NCBI GenBank assembly: GCA_017514785.1
Contig: JAFWIO010000046.1
Location: forward strand, 1 to 59,183
Length of the DNA: 59,183 nucleotides
Source of the DNA: Eubacterium sp.
GTDB taxonomy: Bacteria > Bacillota > Clostridia > Lachnospirales > Lachnospiraceae
Direction: 5' to 3'
Made by a program: the position numbers and the translations under genes. Each line of letters opens with the position of its first letter. Within the stretch, counting starts at the first letter, position 1. Shown here in pieces: positions 44,999 to 54,778 of the stretch. Under the pieces are notes generated by a model that was not told the DNA's origin, did not search any database, and saw only the letters and a program-made list of their open reading frames with translations.

Positions 44999-47900
44999 AT
45001 GGCAGATAACAAAGCAAAAGAACAAATCATTTTTGATAAAGTAAAAATCGGTCTAGCTTCTCCTGAGAAGATTCGTGAGTGGTCAAGAGGTGAGGTTACA
45101 AAACCTGAGACTATTAACTATAGAACTCTTAAACCAGAAAAAGACGGATTGTTCTGCGAGAAGATATTTGGACCTAGCAAAGACTGGGAGTGTCACTGTG
45201 GTAAGTATAAGAAACAACGTTTCAAAGGCATGATCTGTGACCGATGCGGCGTTGAGGTTACTCGTTCAAGCGTTCGTCGTGAGCGCATGGGTAGTATCGA
45301 ACTTGCTACACCAGTTTCACACATTTGGTACTTCAAGGGTGTTCCATCAAGAATGGGACTTGTACTTGATATGTCACCAAGAGTACTAGAGAAAGTACTA
45401 TACTTTGCTTCATACATCGTGTTGGATCCAAAGGATACTCCACTTGAGTATAAGCAAGTTTTAACTGAGAGAGAATACAGAGAAGCCAGAGAAGAGTATG
45501 GCGATGAGTTTACAGTAGGCATGGGTGCTGAAGCAATCAAGCAGATTCTAGAGGCAATCGACATCGACGAAGAACTTGAAACTCTAAAAGAAGAACTTGA
45601 GAGCGCTACAGGCCAGAAGAAGACAAAACTTCTAAAGAGACTTGATGTATTCGAAGCTTTCAGAACTTCAGAAAACAAACCTGAGTGGATGGTAATGGAC
45701 GTTGTTCCAGTTATCCCACCAGAACTAAGACCTATGGTTCAGCTAGATGGTGGTAGATTTGCCACATCTGACTTGAACGACTTATACAGAAGAATTATCA
45801 ACAGAAACAACCGTTTGAACAAGCTACTTGATCAGATGGCACCTGAAATCATCGTTCGTAACGAGAAGAGAATGCTTCAGGAAGCTGTTGATGCTCTAAT
45901 CGATAACGGTAGACGTGGTAGAGCAGTGACTGGCCCTGGTAACAGAGCTCTTAAGTCACTATCAGACATGCTTAAGGGTAAGCAGGGACGTTTCCGTCAA
46001 AACTTACTAGGTAAGCGTGTTGACTACTCAGGACGTTCAGTTATCGTGGTAGGACCAGAACTAAAGATTTATCAGTGTGGTCTACCAAAAGAAATGGCTA
46101 TCGAGCTATTTAAACCTTTCGTAATGAAAGAGTTAGTTAAACAAGAAAAGGCACACAATGTTAAGAGTGCTAAGAAGATGGTCGAAAGACTTGAGAATGA
46201 TGTATGGGATATCTTAGAAGAGGTTATCAAAGAGCATCCAGTTATGCTTAACCGTGCCCCTACACTTCATAGACTTGGTATTCAGGCATTTGAGCCTATC
46301 CTAGTAGAAGGTAAAGCTATTAGACTTCACCCATTAGTATGTGCGGCCTTCAACGCCGACTTCGACGGTGACCAAATGGCTGTTCACCTTCCATTGTCAG
46401 AGGAAGCTCAAGCAGAATGTAGATTCTTGCTACTTTCTCCAAACAACCTACTAAAACCTTCAGATGGTGAGCCAGTGGCAGTTCCATCACAGGATATGGT
46501 TTTAGGTATCTACTATTTGACAATGTCAAAGCCAGTAGACTACACAGGAACTGAGAGAGAGAAAGAACTTCCAAAGAATGCTAAGACATATAACACAGAG
46601 GACGAAATCAGAGCTGACCTTGATAAGAAGAAGATTAAGGCAACAGATTTGATTAAGTTCAACTACGTTCACGTAATGAGCGCAAATGAAGAAGAGATTC
46701 AGGAAATCATTTGTACTCCAGAAGACGTATTTGGTAAATCATTCAGTAGTCCAAACCAGGCTATTCTTGCTTACGACAATAAGGAAATCACTCTTCACGA
46801 GAAGATTAACGTTAGAAGAACAGTTCTTAACGGCAAAGGCAAAGAAATCACTGGTATGGTTAAGACTACAGTTGGTCGTATCATCTTCAACGAAGCTATC
46901 CCACAGGATATCGGAATGATTGAGAGAAAGACTGACGCTGATTACCTAAGATATGAAGTTGAGCATCGTCTAGAGAAGAAACCTTTGGCTCCTATGATCA
47001 AGAAGATTATTGATATCCACGGTGCTACTAAGGCAGCAGAAGTGCTAGATAAGATCAAAGCACTTGGATATAAGTACTCTACTATAGCAGCCCTAACTGT
47101 TTCTGTAGCTGACATGACAATTCCTGCTTCAAAGCAAGAGAAGATTGCAGAGGCCGACGAATTAGTTGCTAGAGCTCAGACTCAGTATGAGAGAGGTTTG
47201 ATGACAGACGAAGAGAGATATAAGTCTGTAATCAAGATTTGGGAAGACACAGATAACAGTGTTAAGAAAGACCTACTAGAAGGTCTAGATAGATTTAACA
47301 ACCTAAGAATTATGTGGAAGTCTGGAGCCCGTGGTTCTGACGATCAGATTAAACAGCTAGCTGGTATGCGTGGTTTGATGGCCGATACATCAGGTAAATC
47401 TATCGAACTTCCAATCAAGTCAAGTTTCCGTGAAGGTCTAGACGTTTTGGAATACTTCATTTCAGCACACGGTGCTAGAAAGGGTCTTTCAGATACAGCG
47501 CTTAGAACAGCCGATTCAGGATATTTGACAAGACGTTTGGTTGACGTTTCACAAGGTCTAATCATTCGTGAAGTTGACTGTTGTGAAGGAAAAGACGACA
47601 TCCCATTCATCGAAGTTGAACCTTTGATGAGAAAGGGTAAAGTAATAGAATCTCTTGAAGAGAGAATTACAGGTAGAACCGCAGCTGAGACATACAACGA
47701 CAAGAAGGGTAACATGATCGTTAAGAAGAATCACGTAATTTACCCTGAAAGAGCTAAGAAGTTAGTAGCAGCTGGATACAAATCAATTAAGATTAGAACA
47801 GTTCTAACATGTAAATCACACCTTGGTATTTGTGCTAAGTGTTATGGTACAAACCTTGCTACTGGTAAGACAGTTCAGGTTGGTGAGGCAGTAGGTATTA

Positions 47901-48778
47901 TCGCTGCTCAGTCAATCGGTGAGCCAGGTACACAGCTTACAATGAGAACTTTCCATACTGGTGGTGTGGCCGGCGACGATATCACACAGGGTCTTCCTCG
48001 TGTGGAAGAGTTGTTCGAGGCTAGAAAGCCAAAGGGTGTTGCTATCGTGACAGAAATCGATGGTAAAGCTAAGATTCATAGAGAAGAACTTAAGACAGAA
48101 GTAGAAGTTACAAATAAAGAAACTGGTGAGAGCAAGACTTACCTAATTCCTTACGGAATGAGACTAATTGATGACCTAACAAGAAAGAACTTGAAGGCCG
48201 GAGATAAGTTGACAGAAGGTAACATCAACCCTCACGACATTCTTGCAATCAAGGATGTAAGAGCAGTTCAAGATTACATCTTATCAGAAGTAATCAACGT
48301 ATATAACTCACAGGGTGTAGGAATTAATGACAAGCACTTAGAGATTATCGTACGTCAGATGCTTAAGAAGATTACTGTGGAAGATGCAGGCGATTCAGAT
48401 TTTGTACCAGGTACAAATGTAGAAGCTATCGAGTTCAACGAAGTTAACGAACAACTTGAGGCTGAAGGCAAGAAACCTGCTACAGGTAAGCAAGTACTTC
48501 TAGGTATCACAAAGGCTTCACTTGCTACAGATTCATTCTTAGCAGCAGCTTCATTCCAGGAGACTACAAAGAACCTTACAGAAGCAGCTATCAAAGGTAG
48601 AATCGACCCACTTAACGGAATCAAAGAAAACGTACTTATTGGTAAGTTGATTCCAGCTGGTACAGGTATGAAGATTTACAACAGAGTAAAACTTAATACT
48701 GACGAGACTATCGCAGAAGCTGTTCAGGAAGCAGTAGAAGCACCTGCAGAAGAAGCTAAGGCTGAAGAAGCAGAATAA
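44999..48778 (+). CDS. rpoC: DNA-directed RNA polymerase subunit beta'
   Basis: 1259-aa subunit. The N-terminal zinc-binding [23 protein letters not shown], the catalytic Mg site [12 protein letters not shown], the bridge-helix region [26 protein letters not shown] and the second Zn site ([13 protein letters not shown]) are intact. The last ~25 residues form an Ala/Glu-rich tail ([16 protein letters not shown]) resembling the long tail on L10. It is encoded directly after rpoB in one operon. Confidence 0.97.
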   Translation: MADNKAKEQIIFDKVKIGLASPEKIREWSRGEVTKPETINYRTLKPEKDGLFCEKIFGPSKDWECHCGKYKKQRFKGMICDRCGVEVTRSSVRRERMGSIELATPVSHIWYFKGVPSRMGLVLDMSPRVLEKVLYFASYIVLDPKDTPLEYKQVLTEREYREAREEYGDEFTVGMGAEAIKQILEAIDIDEELETLKEELESATGQKKTKLLKRLDVFEAFRTSENKPEWMVMDVVPVIPPELRPMVQLDGGRFATSDLNDLYRRIINRNNRLNKLLDQMAPEIIVRNEKRMLQEAVDALIDNGRRGRAVTGPGNRALKSLSDMLKGKQGRFRQNLLGKRVDYSGRSVIVVGPELKIYQCGLPKEMAIELFKPFVMKELVKQEKAHNVKSAKKMVERLENDVWDILEEVIKEHPVMLNRAPTLHRLGIQAFEPILVEGKAIRLHPLVCAAFNADFDGDQMAVHLPLSEEAQAECRFLLLSPNNLLKPSDGEPVAVPSQDMVLGIYYLTMSKPVDYTGTEREKELPKNAKTYNTEDEIRADLDKKKIKATDLIKFNYVHVMSANEEEIQEIICTPEDVFGKSFSSPNQAILAYDNKEITLHEKINVRRTVLNGKGKEITGMVKTTVGRIIFNEAIPQDIGMIERKTDADYLRYEVEHRLEKKPLAPMIKKIIDIHGATKAAEVLDKIKALGYKYSTIAALTVSVADMTIPASKQEKIAEADELVARAQTQYERGLMTDEERYKSVIKIWEDTDNSVKKDLLEGLDRFNNLRIMWKSGARGSDDQIKQLAGMRGLMADTSGKSIELPIKSSFREGLDVLEYFISAHGARKGLSDTALRTADSGYLTRRLVDVSQGLIIREVDCCEGKDDIPFIEVEPLMRKGKVIESLEERITGRTAAETYNDKKGNMIVKKNHVIYPERAKKLVAAGYKSIKIRTVLTCKSHLGICAKCYGTNLATGKTVQVGEAVGIIAAQSIGEPGTQLTMRTFHTGGVAGDDITQGLPRVEELFEARKPKGVAIVTEIDGKAKIHREELKTEVEVTNKETGESKTYLIPYGMRLIDDLTRKNLKAGDKLTEGNINPHDILAIKDVRAVQDYILSEVINVYNSQGVGINDKHLEIIVRQMLKKITVEDAGDSDFVPGTNVEAIEFNEVNEQLEAEGKKPATGKQVLLGITKASLATDSFLAAASFQETTKNLTEAAIKGRIDPLNGIKENVLIGKLIPAGTGMKIYNRVKLNTDETIAEAVQEAVEAPAEEAKAEEAE

Positions 48779-48791
48779 TTTAATAAATCAT

Positions 48792-48819
48792 TTTGGGACA
48801 GGTGAATGCCTGTCCCAAA
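48792..48819 (+). terminator. Hairpin after rpoC
   Basis: An 11-bp perfect stem (48792-48802 with 48809-48819) and a 6-base loop. The T-run is poor, so read-through into the following leader is possible. Confidence 0.65.
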
Positions 48820-48827
48820 TAATGATA

Positions 48828-48922
48828 AGACAGTTCGAAACCATCCTGTCTATAAACAAAACTACGGGACCAAACATACGAAAGTATGTTTATAAAAAGA
48901 TGCCGTAGAGCATCTTTTTTAT
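48828..48922 (+). promoter_or_regulatory. Candidate preQ1-I-like riboswitch with terminator platform
   Basis: AGACAG (48828-48833) pairs with CTGTCT (48846-48851) around a 12-base loop beginning TTC. An A-rich tail (48852-48861) ends in CTACGG (48862-48867), close in layout to preQ1-I aptamers. CTACGG is complementary to CCGTAG (48903-48908), which lies in a terminator (48894-48903 with 48910-48919, then Ts). An antiterminator can therefore form in competition. The downstream gene belongs to the queuosine-precursor transporter family. The loop-tail pseudoknot is only partly supported (UCG with CGG). Confidence 0.5.
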
Positions 48923-48948
48923 TTGTCCTTGGATAAAGGAGATAAGAC

Positions 48949-49674
48949 ATGAATGAATTACTATTAATCGGATCAATTTTTGTGATCTTTGGCGCAGAGT
49001 TAGCTTTCTATAAGCTCTTTGCAAAAAGTGGACTATATGTGTTCACGGCAATTGCAACTATTGCAGCAAACATCGAGGTTTTGATTTTCATAAAAGCATT
49101 TGGCCTTGATATGACACTGGGAAATGTATTGTTTGCAGCGACATTCCTCTGTACAGATATTATCAGTGAAGTATATGGTGCTAGGGAAGCTAGAAAAGCT
49201 GTAACAATAGGTATTATTACAAACATTACTTTCGTAATCTTTGCACAGTATTGGCTATTATACACACCTTCAAAGATTGATACAGTAATGCCACACATGC
49301 ATGGAGTATTTGATCAAGTACCTAGAATAATGATTGCAAGTTTGGTAGTTTATATTATCGTACAGTACTTGGATGTATTCCTATATCACAAGTGGTGGAA
49401 GCTAACCGATAAAAAGTTTGGTAATCACAGAAAGTATTTGTGGTTCAGAAACAATGCATCAACACTAGTTTCACAGTTCTTAAACACAGTATTGTTTAAC
49501 GTATTTGCATTCTACGGAACTGTAAGCACAGGAGAGTTGATGAGTTTCATTTTCGTAGGATATATAATCTTTGTGGTAACATCTTTGGCGGATACGCCGT
49601 TTGTGTATATTGCTAGAAAGATTTCCGACAGCGGCAAATTTGTAATGGTATCAGATCCAGATGCAAGAAATTAA
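48949..49674 (+). CDS. yhhQ: YhhQ/VUT-family queuosine precursor transporter
   Basis: 241-aa membrane protein with about six transmembrane helices. Family signatures are NVLFAATFLCTDIISEVYGAREARKAV near residues 60-90 and NNASTLVSQFLNTVLFNVFAFYG around 170-195, including the conserved internal Asp/Glu and Arg residues. YhhQ proteins import preQ0/preQ1 for queuosine tRNA modification. The structured, attenuator-like leader upstream fits preQ1 control. It has a good AAAGGAG site and its own terminator. Confidence 0.85.
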   Translation: MNELLLIGSIFVIFGAELAFYKLFAKSGLYVFTAIATIAANIEVLIFIKAFGLDMTLGNVLFAATFLCTDIISEVYGAREARKAVTIGIITNITFVIFAQYWLLYTPSKIDTVMPHMHGVFDQVPRIMIASLVVYIIVQYLDVFLYHKWWKLTDKKFGNHRKYLWFRNNASTLVSQFLNTVLFNVFAFYGTVSTGELMSFIFVGYIIFVVTSLADTPFVYIARKISDSGKFVMVSDPDARN

Positions 49675-49680
49675 TATAAT

Positions 49681-49714
49681 AAAAGGTCTAAACTTAAGGT
49701 TTAGGCCTTTTTTC
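49681..49714 (+). terminator. Terminator after queuosine transporter gene
   Basis: A 13-bp stem (49681-49693 with 49699-49711, one G-U), a 5-base loop and six Ts. Confidence 0.95.
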
Positions 49715-49821
49715 TTGACCACAAATCTGGTTATATTAAAAAAACAAAAATTGAATATATCAATAATACCAATATTTGATACAATATCTCCAATGCAAAA
49801 AACTGTTAGGAGGAATGTACT

Positions 49822-50343
49822 ATGAATACTAAACTTACAAGGATAGTCTTAACATCTGTATTCGCAGCTATTGTATTTGTGGGAACATACGTAATTCACA
49901 TTACAATTCCGGCAACAGGTGGATATATAAATATAGGAGATGCAGCCATTTTGCTAGCTGCTTGGTGTTTGGGCGGAATGTACGCTGGACTAGCGGCAGG
50001 AATAGGTGCAGGATTAGTTGATCTTATGATAGGACCAGCTTATGTGCCTGGAACTATTGTTATCAAGTTCTTAATGGCAGTGGTAGCTTCACTCATTTTT
50101 GTCGCGCTAAACTCTAAAGGACTTAAGAAGAGTGGATATGTGTTAGGTGCCTTTGTAGCGGAAGCGATTATGGTGCTTGGATACCTAGTTTATGAGGGAG
50201 TGTTCCTAGGTCTAGGCTGGGGCGCTTTGGCAGGAGTGTATGGAAACGTAATCCAAGGTGTGGCTAGCATAGTGATAAGCGTGGTGGCTGTAGAAGTTTT
50301 GGAGAAAGCCAAAGTACTAAAAAAGATTAAATCGTATGTGTAG
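49822..50343 (+). CDS. ECF transporter substrate-binding S component (substrate unknown)
   Basis: 173-aa integral membrane protein with about five to six helices. TKLTRIVLTSVFAAIVFVGTYVI, NIGDAAILLAAWCLGGMYAGLAAGIGAGLVDLM and ALAGVYGNVIQGVASIV are typical of the riboflavin-like ECF S component group formerly called DUF1393. It would work with an EcfAA'T module encoded elsewhere. It is followed nine bases later by a YwlG-type gene, likely the same operon. The neighbouring queuosine transporter makes a vitamin- or precursor-like substrate attractive, but it is not QueT by sequence pattern. Confidence 0.8.
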   Translation: MNTKLTRIVLTSVFAAIVFVGTYVIHITIPATGGYINIGDAAILLAAWCLGGMYAGLAAGIGAGLVDLMIGPAYVPGTIVIKFLMAVVASLIFVALNSKGLKKSGYVLGAFVAEAIMVLGYLVYEGVFLGLGWGALAGVYGNVIQGVASIVISVVAVEVLEKAKVLKKIKSYV

Positions 50344-50352
50344 GAGAGAGAC

Positions 50353-50901
50353 ATGAGTATTAGAGAAGAAGCAAAGGCGGTAGCCAAAGAAGTAATAGAA
50401 AAAGGAAATTTGTCTGAGGGACAGATTTTGGTTGTTGGATGTTCGAGCAGTGCAGTGGGCGGAAGCCTTGTTGGAACTGATTCAAATGTAGATACAGCAG
50501 CCGAGGTATTTGACGCAGTCTATGAAGAAGCCCGCGCCAAAGGAATCATTTTAGCAACGCAGTGTTGCGAGCATTTAAACAGAGCTATTATAGTGGATGA
50601 AGAAGAGGTGAAAAATCATCCGCTGGGCGCAGTTATCTTGCAAGAAAAGGTGAGCGTAGTGCCAAAGCCAAAGGCGGGTGGATCGTTCTCGACAAAGGCA
50701 TATGAGACATTTGAAAAACCGGTGGCACTAGAGCATATAAAAGCAGACGCAGGAATAGATATAGGCGGAGTGCTAATAGGAATGCACTTAAAAGAAGTGG
50801 CAGTTCCAATCAAGTTAGAGCAGAACAAAATAGGTGAAGCTATAGTTTTAGCGGCATATACTAGACCAAAATATATTGGTGGAGAAAGAGCTCATTACTA
50901 G
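50353..50901 (+). CDS. YwlG/DUF436 (TIGR01440-type) family protein
   Basis: 182-aa conserved cytosolic protein of unknown function. Family features include ILVVGCSSSAVGG, ATQCCEHLNRAIIVDEE, VPKPKAGGSFSTKAYETF and a C-terminal GIDIGGVLIGMHLK segment. Conserved cysteines (VGCSSS, QCCEH) suggest a metal or catalytic role (inference). Its pairing with an ECF S component gene at nine bases may be a functional clue. The 3' end forms part of its own terminator. Confidence 0.85.
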   Translation: MSIREEAKAVAKEVIEKGNLSEGQILVVGCSSSAVGGSLVGTDSNVDTAAEVFDAVYEEARAKGIILATQCCEHLNRAIIVDEEEVKNHPLGAVILQEKVSVVPKPKAGGSFSTKAYETFEKPVALEHIKADAGIDIGGVLIGMHLKEVAVPIKLEQNKIGEAIVLAAYTRPKYIGGERAHY

Positions 50902-50915
50902 AGCTCTTTTTCTTT
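50884..50915 (+). terminator. Terminator overlapping the end of the YwlG-type gene
   Basis: A 10-bp stem (50884-50893 with 50901-50910) whose 5' arm is inside the coding sequence, followed by TTCTTTG. Confidence 0.9.
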
Positions 50916-50954
50916 GTTAAGACACGCTTACATCTTCCTTTTTATCGTGATTTT

Positions 50955-50963
50955 TGCTATAAT
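50955..50963 (+). promoter_or_regulatory. Extended -10 promoter of por operon
   Basis: TGC directly followed by TATAAT at 50958-50963, a classic extended -10. The -35 region (TTCCTT, 17 bases upstream) is poor. Confidence 0.7.
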
Positions 50964-51010
50964 ATTCGTTGACTCTGAAATCAGATATTATAAAAAAGAG
51001 GGATTTTTAA

Positions 51011-51583
51011 ATGAGTAAAACACTAGAAATTAGATGGCATGGTCGAGGAGGCCAGGGAGCCAAAACAGCAGCGTTACTATTAGCGGAAGTTGCCTTCAAA
51101 GTAGGCAAATGTGCTCAAGGTTTCCCAGAATACGGACCAGAGAGAATGGGTGCGCCTATCACTGCGTATGACAGAATAAGCGACACTCCTATTCGCGTAC
51201 ATTCAAATATCTACGAGCCAGAGTATGTGGTAGTGGTAGATGAGACATTACTAGAGTGCGTGGATGTAACGAAGGGCTTAAAGGAAGACGGAGCCATCTT
51301 GATAAATACAGCAAAAGATAAAGATGAGATTATGCAACACCTTAATGGATATAAGGGCAAGGTATATACAGTAGATGCTAGAAGCATAGCAATGGAGTGT
51401 CTAGGAAAGAACTTCCCTAACACACCTATGCTTTCAGCTATTGTAAAAGTTACTGGAGCTTTGGAGGAGAATACTTTCTTCGAAGAGATGGAAGGATCAT
51501 TCAAACATAAATTTGCGAAGAAGCCAGAAGTGGTGGACGGCAATATGAAGGCTCTAAAAAAAGCGTTTGAGGAGGTTAAGTAA
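51011..51583 (+). CDS. porG: 2-oxoacid:ferredoxin oxidoreductase gamma subunit
   Basis: 190-aa gamma subunit of a four-subunit pyruvate (or related 2-oxoacid):ferredoxin oxidoreductase. [22 protein letters not shown] and [21 protein letters not shown] are diagnostic. It is the first gene of the operon and overlaps porD by one base. The complex makes acetyl-CoA, CO2 and reduced ferredoxin. Pyruvate is the default substrate; a branched-chain 2-oxoacid cannot be excluded. Confidence 0.92.
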   Translation: MSKTLEIRWHGRGGQGAKTAALLLAEVAFKVGKCAQGFPEYGPERMGAPITAYDRISDTPIRVHSNIYEPEYVVVVDETLLECVDVTKGLKEDGAILINTAKDKDEIMQHLNGYKGKVYTVDARSIAMECLGKNFPNTPMLSAIVKVTGALEENTFFEEMEGSFKHKFAKKPEVVDGNMKALKKAFEEVK

Positions 51584-51894
51584 TGGCTAAGTCAGATTTG
51601 AAAAAATTAGGTCAGGACGTTGCTTGGCAAGATGTTACTCGCGGAAACACTATCGTAGGTAGTGGAACTACTAGAGAGTTTAATACGGGTGACTGGACAA
51701 ACGTAGCGCCAGTGATAGATGAAGAAAAATGTAAACAATGTTTGCTTTGTGTACCTGTCTGCCCAGACAGTTGTATCGCAGTAAAAGAGAACAAGAGACA
51801 ACCTATAGATTTAGACCACTGCAAAGGCTGCGGCATTTGCGTGAAGGCTTGTCCATTTAATGCTATAACGATGGAGGTGAAGTCTAATGAGTAA
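51583..51894 (+). CDS. porD: 2-oxoacid:ferredoxin oxidoreductase delta subunit (2[4Fe-4S] ferredoxin)
   Basis: 103-aa electron-transfer subunit with two CxxCxxCxxxC clusters, [15 protein letters not shown] and [15 protein letters not shown]. The ~45-residue N-terminal extension is usual for PorD. It overlaps porG by one base and porA by eight bases, so translation is coupled. Confidence 0.93.
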   Translation: MAKSDLKKLGQDVAWQDVTRGNTIVGSGTTREFNTGDWTNVAPVIDEEKCKQCLLCVPVCPDSCIAVKENKRQPIDLDHCKGCGICVKACPFNAITMEVKSNE

Positions 51895-53080
51895 GAAGGC
51901 ATTTATGTCAGGTAACGAGGCTGTTGCTACAGCTCTTCGCCAAATTAATCCTGACGTATTTCCAGCTTTTCCTATCACACCATCTACAGAAGTGCCTCAG
52001 TACTTCTCAAACTACGTGGCAAATGGATTAGTGGATACAGAGTTTATTACAGTGGAAAGTGAGCACAGTTCAATGAGTGCGGCCATGGGTGCATCAGCAG
52101 CAGGAGCGAGAGCTCTTACAGCTACATCATCTGCAGGTCTTGCATTTATGTGGGAAGTGTTAGGTGTTGCTGCATCTAGTAGACTTCCAGTTGGACTAGC
52201 AGCAGTTTGTCGTGCACTTACTGGACCGCTTAACATTAACTGCGACCATTCAGATACAATGGGCGCTAGAGATTCAGGTTGGATTCAGCTATACGCAGAG
52301 GACAACCAGGAAGCTTATGACAATATGGTTATGGCATTTAATATTGCGGAGCACAAAGATGTTATGCTTCCAATTATGATCTGCCAGGATGGATTTATCA
52401 CAAGTCACGCTGTTAACGATATGGAATTGTTAGAAGACGATGTGGTTAAGAAATTCGTGGGTGAGAGAGAAGCATCAGAGTACTTGCTAAACCCTGACGA
52501 GAAGTTTGCCGTAGGCCCATATGCTGTTTCGGATTACTATATGGAATCTAGAAAAGCGCAGGCTCACGCTATGGAAAATGCAAAGCAAGTAATCATGGAT
52601 GTGGCAAAAGATTTTGAAAAGATTTCAGGCCGTAAGTATGGTTTGATTGAAGAATATAAGATGGACGATGCAGAGTATGCGATTGTTATTATCGGCTCAG
52701 CAGCGGGTACGTCAAAGGAAGCAATAGACCAGATGAGAGAGAATGGCGACAAAGTTGGTCTAGTAAAGGTAAGATCATTTAGACCTTTCCCAGCAGAAGA
52801 GATTGGAAATGCTCTTAAGGGATGCAAGGCTGTAGCTGTTATGGATCGAAGTGAAGCATTCTCTACAAATGGTGGACCTTTGGGTGCAGAAACTATGCAG
52901 GCTATGTATCAGTATGGTTGCGACGCACTTGCTATCGATATTATGTATGGTATCGGTGGACGTGATGTGAAAGTAGAAGATATTAAGGGTGTTTACGAGA
53001 CACTTAAAGATATTGCGAAGACTGGCGATAGAGGAGAGATTTATCGCTACATGGGATTACGTGATAAGGAGGCAAAATAA
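51887..53080 (+). CDS. porA: 2-oxoacid:ferredoxin oxidoreductase alpha subunit
   Basis: 397-aa alpha subunit. [70 protein letters not shown] and [18 protein letters not shown] are family hallmarks of the TPP pyrimidine-binding region; [14 protein letters not shown] marks the C-terminal domain. It overlaps porB by one base. Confidence 0.94.
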   Translation: MSKKAFMSGNEAVATALRQINPDVFPAFPITPSTEVPQYFSNYVANGLVDTEFITVESEHSSMSAAMGASAAGARALTATSSAGLAFMWEVLGVAASSRLPVGLAAVCRALTGPLNINCDHSDTMGARDSGWIQLYAEDNQEAYDNMVMAFNIAEHKDVMLPIMICQDGFITSHAVNDMELLEDDVVKKFVGEREASEYLLNPDEKFAVGPYAVSDYYMESRKAQAHAMENAKQVIMDVAKDFEKISGRKYGLIEEYKMDDAEYAIVIIGSAAGTSKEAIDQMRENGDKVGLVKVRSFRPFPAEEIGNALKGCKAVAVMDRSEAFSTNGGPLGAETMQAMYQYGCDALAIDIMYGIGGRDVKVEDIKGVYETLKDIAKTGDRGEIYRYMGLRDKEAK

Positions 53081-54015
53081 TGGGTTATAATTTTAGAGAA
53101 ACAATGAATAAACCTGAACGTTTTGCGCCAGGTCACAGAATGTGTGCGGGTTGTGGAGCAACAATCTGTGCAAGGAATGTCCTTCGTGGACTAAAACCAG
53201 AAGACAAAGCAGTTATCGGCTGTGCTACAGGATGTCTTAATGTATCATCATTCCAGTATCCATATGTAGCATGGGAAGATAGCTATATCCATAGTGCGTT
53301 TGAAAATGCCAGCTCAACAATGAGTGGTGTTGTAGGTGCATATGAAGCAATGAAACGCAAAGGTAAGATTAATGAAGATTACAAATTCATTGTCTTTGGC
53401 GGTGACGGCGGTACTTATGATATTGGTATTCAGTCTTTGTCGGGCGCGATGGAGCGTGGAACAGACTACACATACGTTTGTTACGACAACGGCGCATATA
53501 TGAACACAGGTACACAGCGTTCATCAGCTACACCAATGTATGCAGATACCACAACTACACCAGTTGGTAGCGAGTCAGTTGGTAAGACACAGTACAGAAA
53601 AGATTTGTCAGACATTTTGGTAGCGCACAATATTCCATATGTAGCACAGACTACATTCTTTAATGGCTTGAAGGATCTTCATACAAAGTCTGAGCGTGCG
53701 ATTTATACAAAGGGACCAGCATTCCTTAATGTAATGGCACCATGTCCAACAGGTTGGAAGTATCAGACAGATGACATTATGGAGATTTGTCGTTTGGCAG
53801 TAGAGACAAATTACTGGCCACTATACGAAGTGGTAGATGGCAAGTGGATTTTAAGTTACGAACCAAAGAATAGACTTCCTATTGAGGAATTCCTACGTAC
53901 TCAGGGTAGATTCAAACACCTATTTACTCCAGAGAACGAGCACTTACTAGAAGAGTACCAGAGAGAAGTAGATAGAAGATGGGAAGACTTGATGTTTAAG
54001 GCAAGTAGAGGATAA
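53080..54015 (+). CDS. porB: 2-oxoacid:ferredoxin oxidoreductase beta subunit
   Basis: 311-aa TPP- and [4Fe-4S]-binding subunit. Cluster cysteines appear in GHRMCAGCGATIC and further on in CATGC. The TPP/Mg motif is GGDGGTYDIGIQSLSGAMERG followed by YDNGAYMNTGTQRSS. The C-terminal RFKHLF segment is normal. It completes the gamma-delta-alpha-beta enzyme encoded in one tightly overlapping operon. Confidence 0.94.
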   Translation: MGYNFRETMNKPERFAPGHRMCAGCGATICARNVLRGLKPEDKAVIGCATGCLNVSSFQYPYVAWEDSYIHSAFENASSTMSGVVGAYEAMKRKGKINEDYKFIVFGGDGGTYDIGIQSLSGAMERGTDYTYVCYDNGAYMNTGTQRSSATPMYADTTTTPVGSESVGKTQYRKDLSDILVAHNIPYVAQTTFFNGLKDLHTKSERAIYTKGPAFLNVMAPCPTGWKYQTDDIMEICRLAVETNYWPLYEVVDGKWILSYEPKNRLPIEEFLRTQGRFKHLFTPENEHLLEEYQREVDRRWEDLMFKASRG

Positions 54016-54016
54016 G

Positions 54017-54442
54017 ATGTTAAGTTTCGAGTATCAAAACGATAAAGAAAAATTCAAAAACGCTATTACTAGACAGGGTGAAAAAGAAGGTTTCATTGTA
54101 ACCAAGGATAACGATAACTATTCTTTGGCATTTAACCTAGATCACGAGAAGGGTAAAAAATATTATCCTATTGGATTTAAAGGAACTGTTGAAGAGAAGG
54201 ATGGAAAGACTTCTTTAGTTGGTAAAGTAAGCTTCGGTATTTATCTTTATATAATAGCAGCAGTTCTTTATGCGTTAATTATTGCTAGGTTAGTATTTTC
54301 TGTAGTTAATAACCAACAGAAGAATACTATTATAGCTTTAGTAGCATTTGCCATTGCGGTGTTCATTACCGTGTATATGATACTGAAGATAAGAAAATCG
54401 AAGAGTAGAATAGTTGAATTCTTAACGAATTTGAATGTATAA
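54017..54442 (+). CDS. Small two-helix membrane protein of unknown function
   Basis: 141-aa protein with a soluble ~70-residue N-terminal region (MLSFEYQNDKEKFKNAITRQGEKEGF, a beta-type FKGTVEEKDGKTSLVGKV) and two transmembrane helices at about 73-96 and 103-123, ending in a basic IRKSKSRIVEFL segment. It starts one base after the porB stop and precedes the operon terminator, so it is co-transcribed with porGDAB. No ribosome-binding site is evident apart from AGAGGA inside porB. No family is recognised; a link to the enzyme is unproven. Confidence 0.7.
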   Translation: MLSFEYQNDKEKFKNAITRQGEKEGFIVTKDNDNYSLAFNLDHEKGKKYYPIGFKGTVEEKDGKTSLVGKVSFGIYLYIIAAVLYALIIARLVFSVVNNQQKNTIIALVAFAIAVFITVYMILKIRKSKSRIVEFLTNLNV

Positions 54443-54470
54443 AAAATCAGCACAATGTGCTGATTTTTTT
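54441..54470 (+). terminator. Strong terminator of por operon
   Basis: A 13-bp perfect stem (54441-54453 with 54457-54469), an AAT loop and a T-run. It is A-rich upstream and so potentially bidirectional. Confidence 0.95.
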
Positions 54471-54528
54471 GTAATGTCACATATTTACTTAATAAAAAAA
54501 GGTATTTAAGTGACATTCGGTATATTTA

Positions 54529-54556
54529 TTGCATTGTATAAAAGCAAGTATATAAT
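54529..54556 (+). promoter_or_regulatory. Promoter of toxin mRNA
   Basis: TTGCAT at 54529-54534, a 16-base spacer and TATAAT at 54551-54556. The predicted transcript begins at about 54563 with GGGTGCTAC, the sequence that pairs with the 3' end of the same RNA. Confidence 0.75.
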
Positions 54557-54564
54557 AAGGTTTG

Positions 54565-54766
54565 GGTGCTACACGAACGGTGGCGGTTAGTCCTTCTTTT
54601 GCAGATTATTATTTGCAGAAAGGAGGTGGTGCCGATGACGGATTTTGAATTGTTGATGTTGATATTAACTTTTCTGCTGATTGTCAGGGACATAAAAAAG
54701 TAATCGCCAGTTGTCCTAGCGATTACTTAATGTAACTCGTAAAGGGCTAACCGTCACGGTAGCACC
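54565..54766 (+). repeat. Long-range inverted repeat at the two ends of the toxin mRNA
   Basis: 54565-54572 pairs with 54759-54766 (8 bp) and 54580-54593 with 54744-54757 (14 bp, two G-U). The 22 bp join the 5' and 3' ends of one ~210-base transcript, as in type I toxin mRNAs where such folding masks the ribosome-binding site. Confidence 0.8.
54635..54703 (+). CDS. 22-aa hydrophobic holin-like peptide, probable type I toxin
   Basis: Reads MTDFELLMLILTFLLIVRDIKK: a short acidic start, a hydrophobic span of about 12 residues and a basic end. This is the pattern of Hol_Tox-like/TxpA-type membrane toxins (consensus of the kind M-x-x-FE-x-L-x-LM). It has a very strong AGGAGG (54621-54626) at 8 bases. 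The sequence sits inside a self-complementary mRNA with an antisense RNA overlapping its 3' end. The coding sequence is too short for routine gene finders. Toxicity itself is inferred. Confidence 0.75.
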   Translation: MTDFELLMLILTFLLIVRDIKK

Positions 54767-54772
54767 TTTTGT
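54692..54772 (-). ncRNA. Predicted antisense antitoxin RNA (~80 nt)
   Basis: On the minus strand, the promoter at 54807-54779 is followed by a short transcribed stretch. It ends in a 10-bp hairpin (54728-54719 with 54707-54698), then six Ts (plus-strand A-run 54694-54699). It is fully complementary to the 3' part of the toxin mRNA, including the 3' arm of the long-range pairing and the last codons. This matches the convergent layout of TxpA/RatA and BsrG/SR4. Confidence 0.7.
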
Positions 54773-54778
54773 ATTTAT

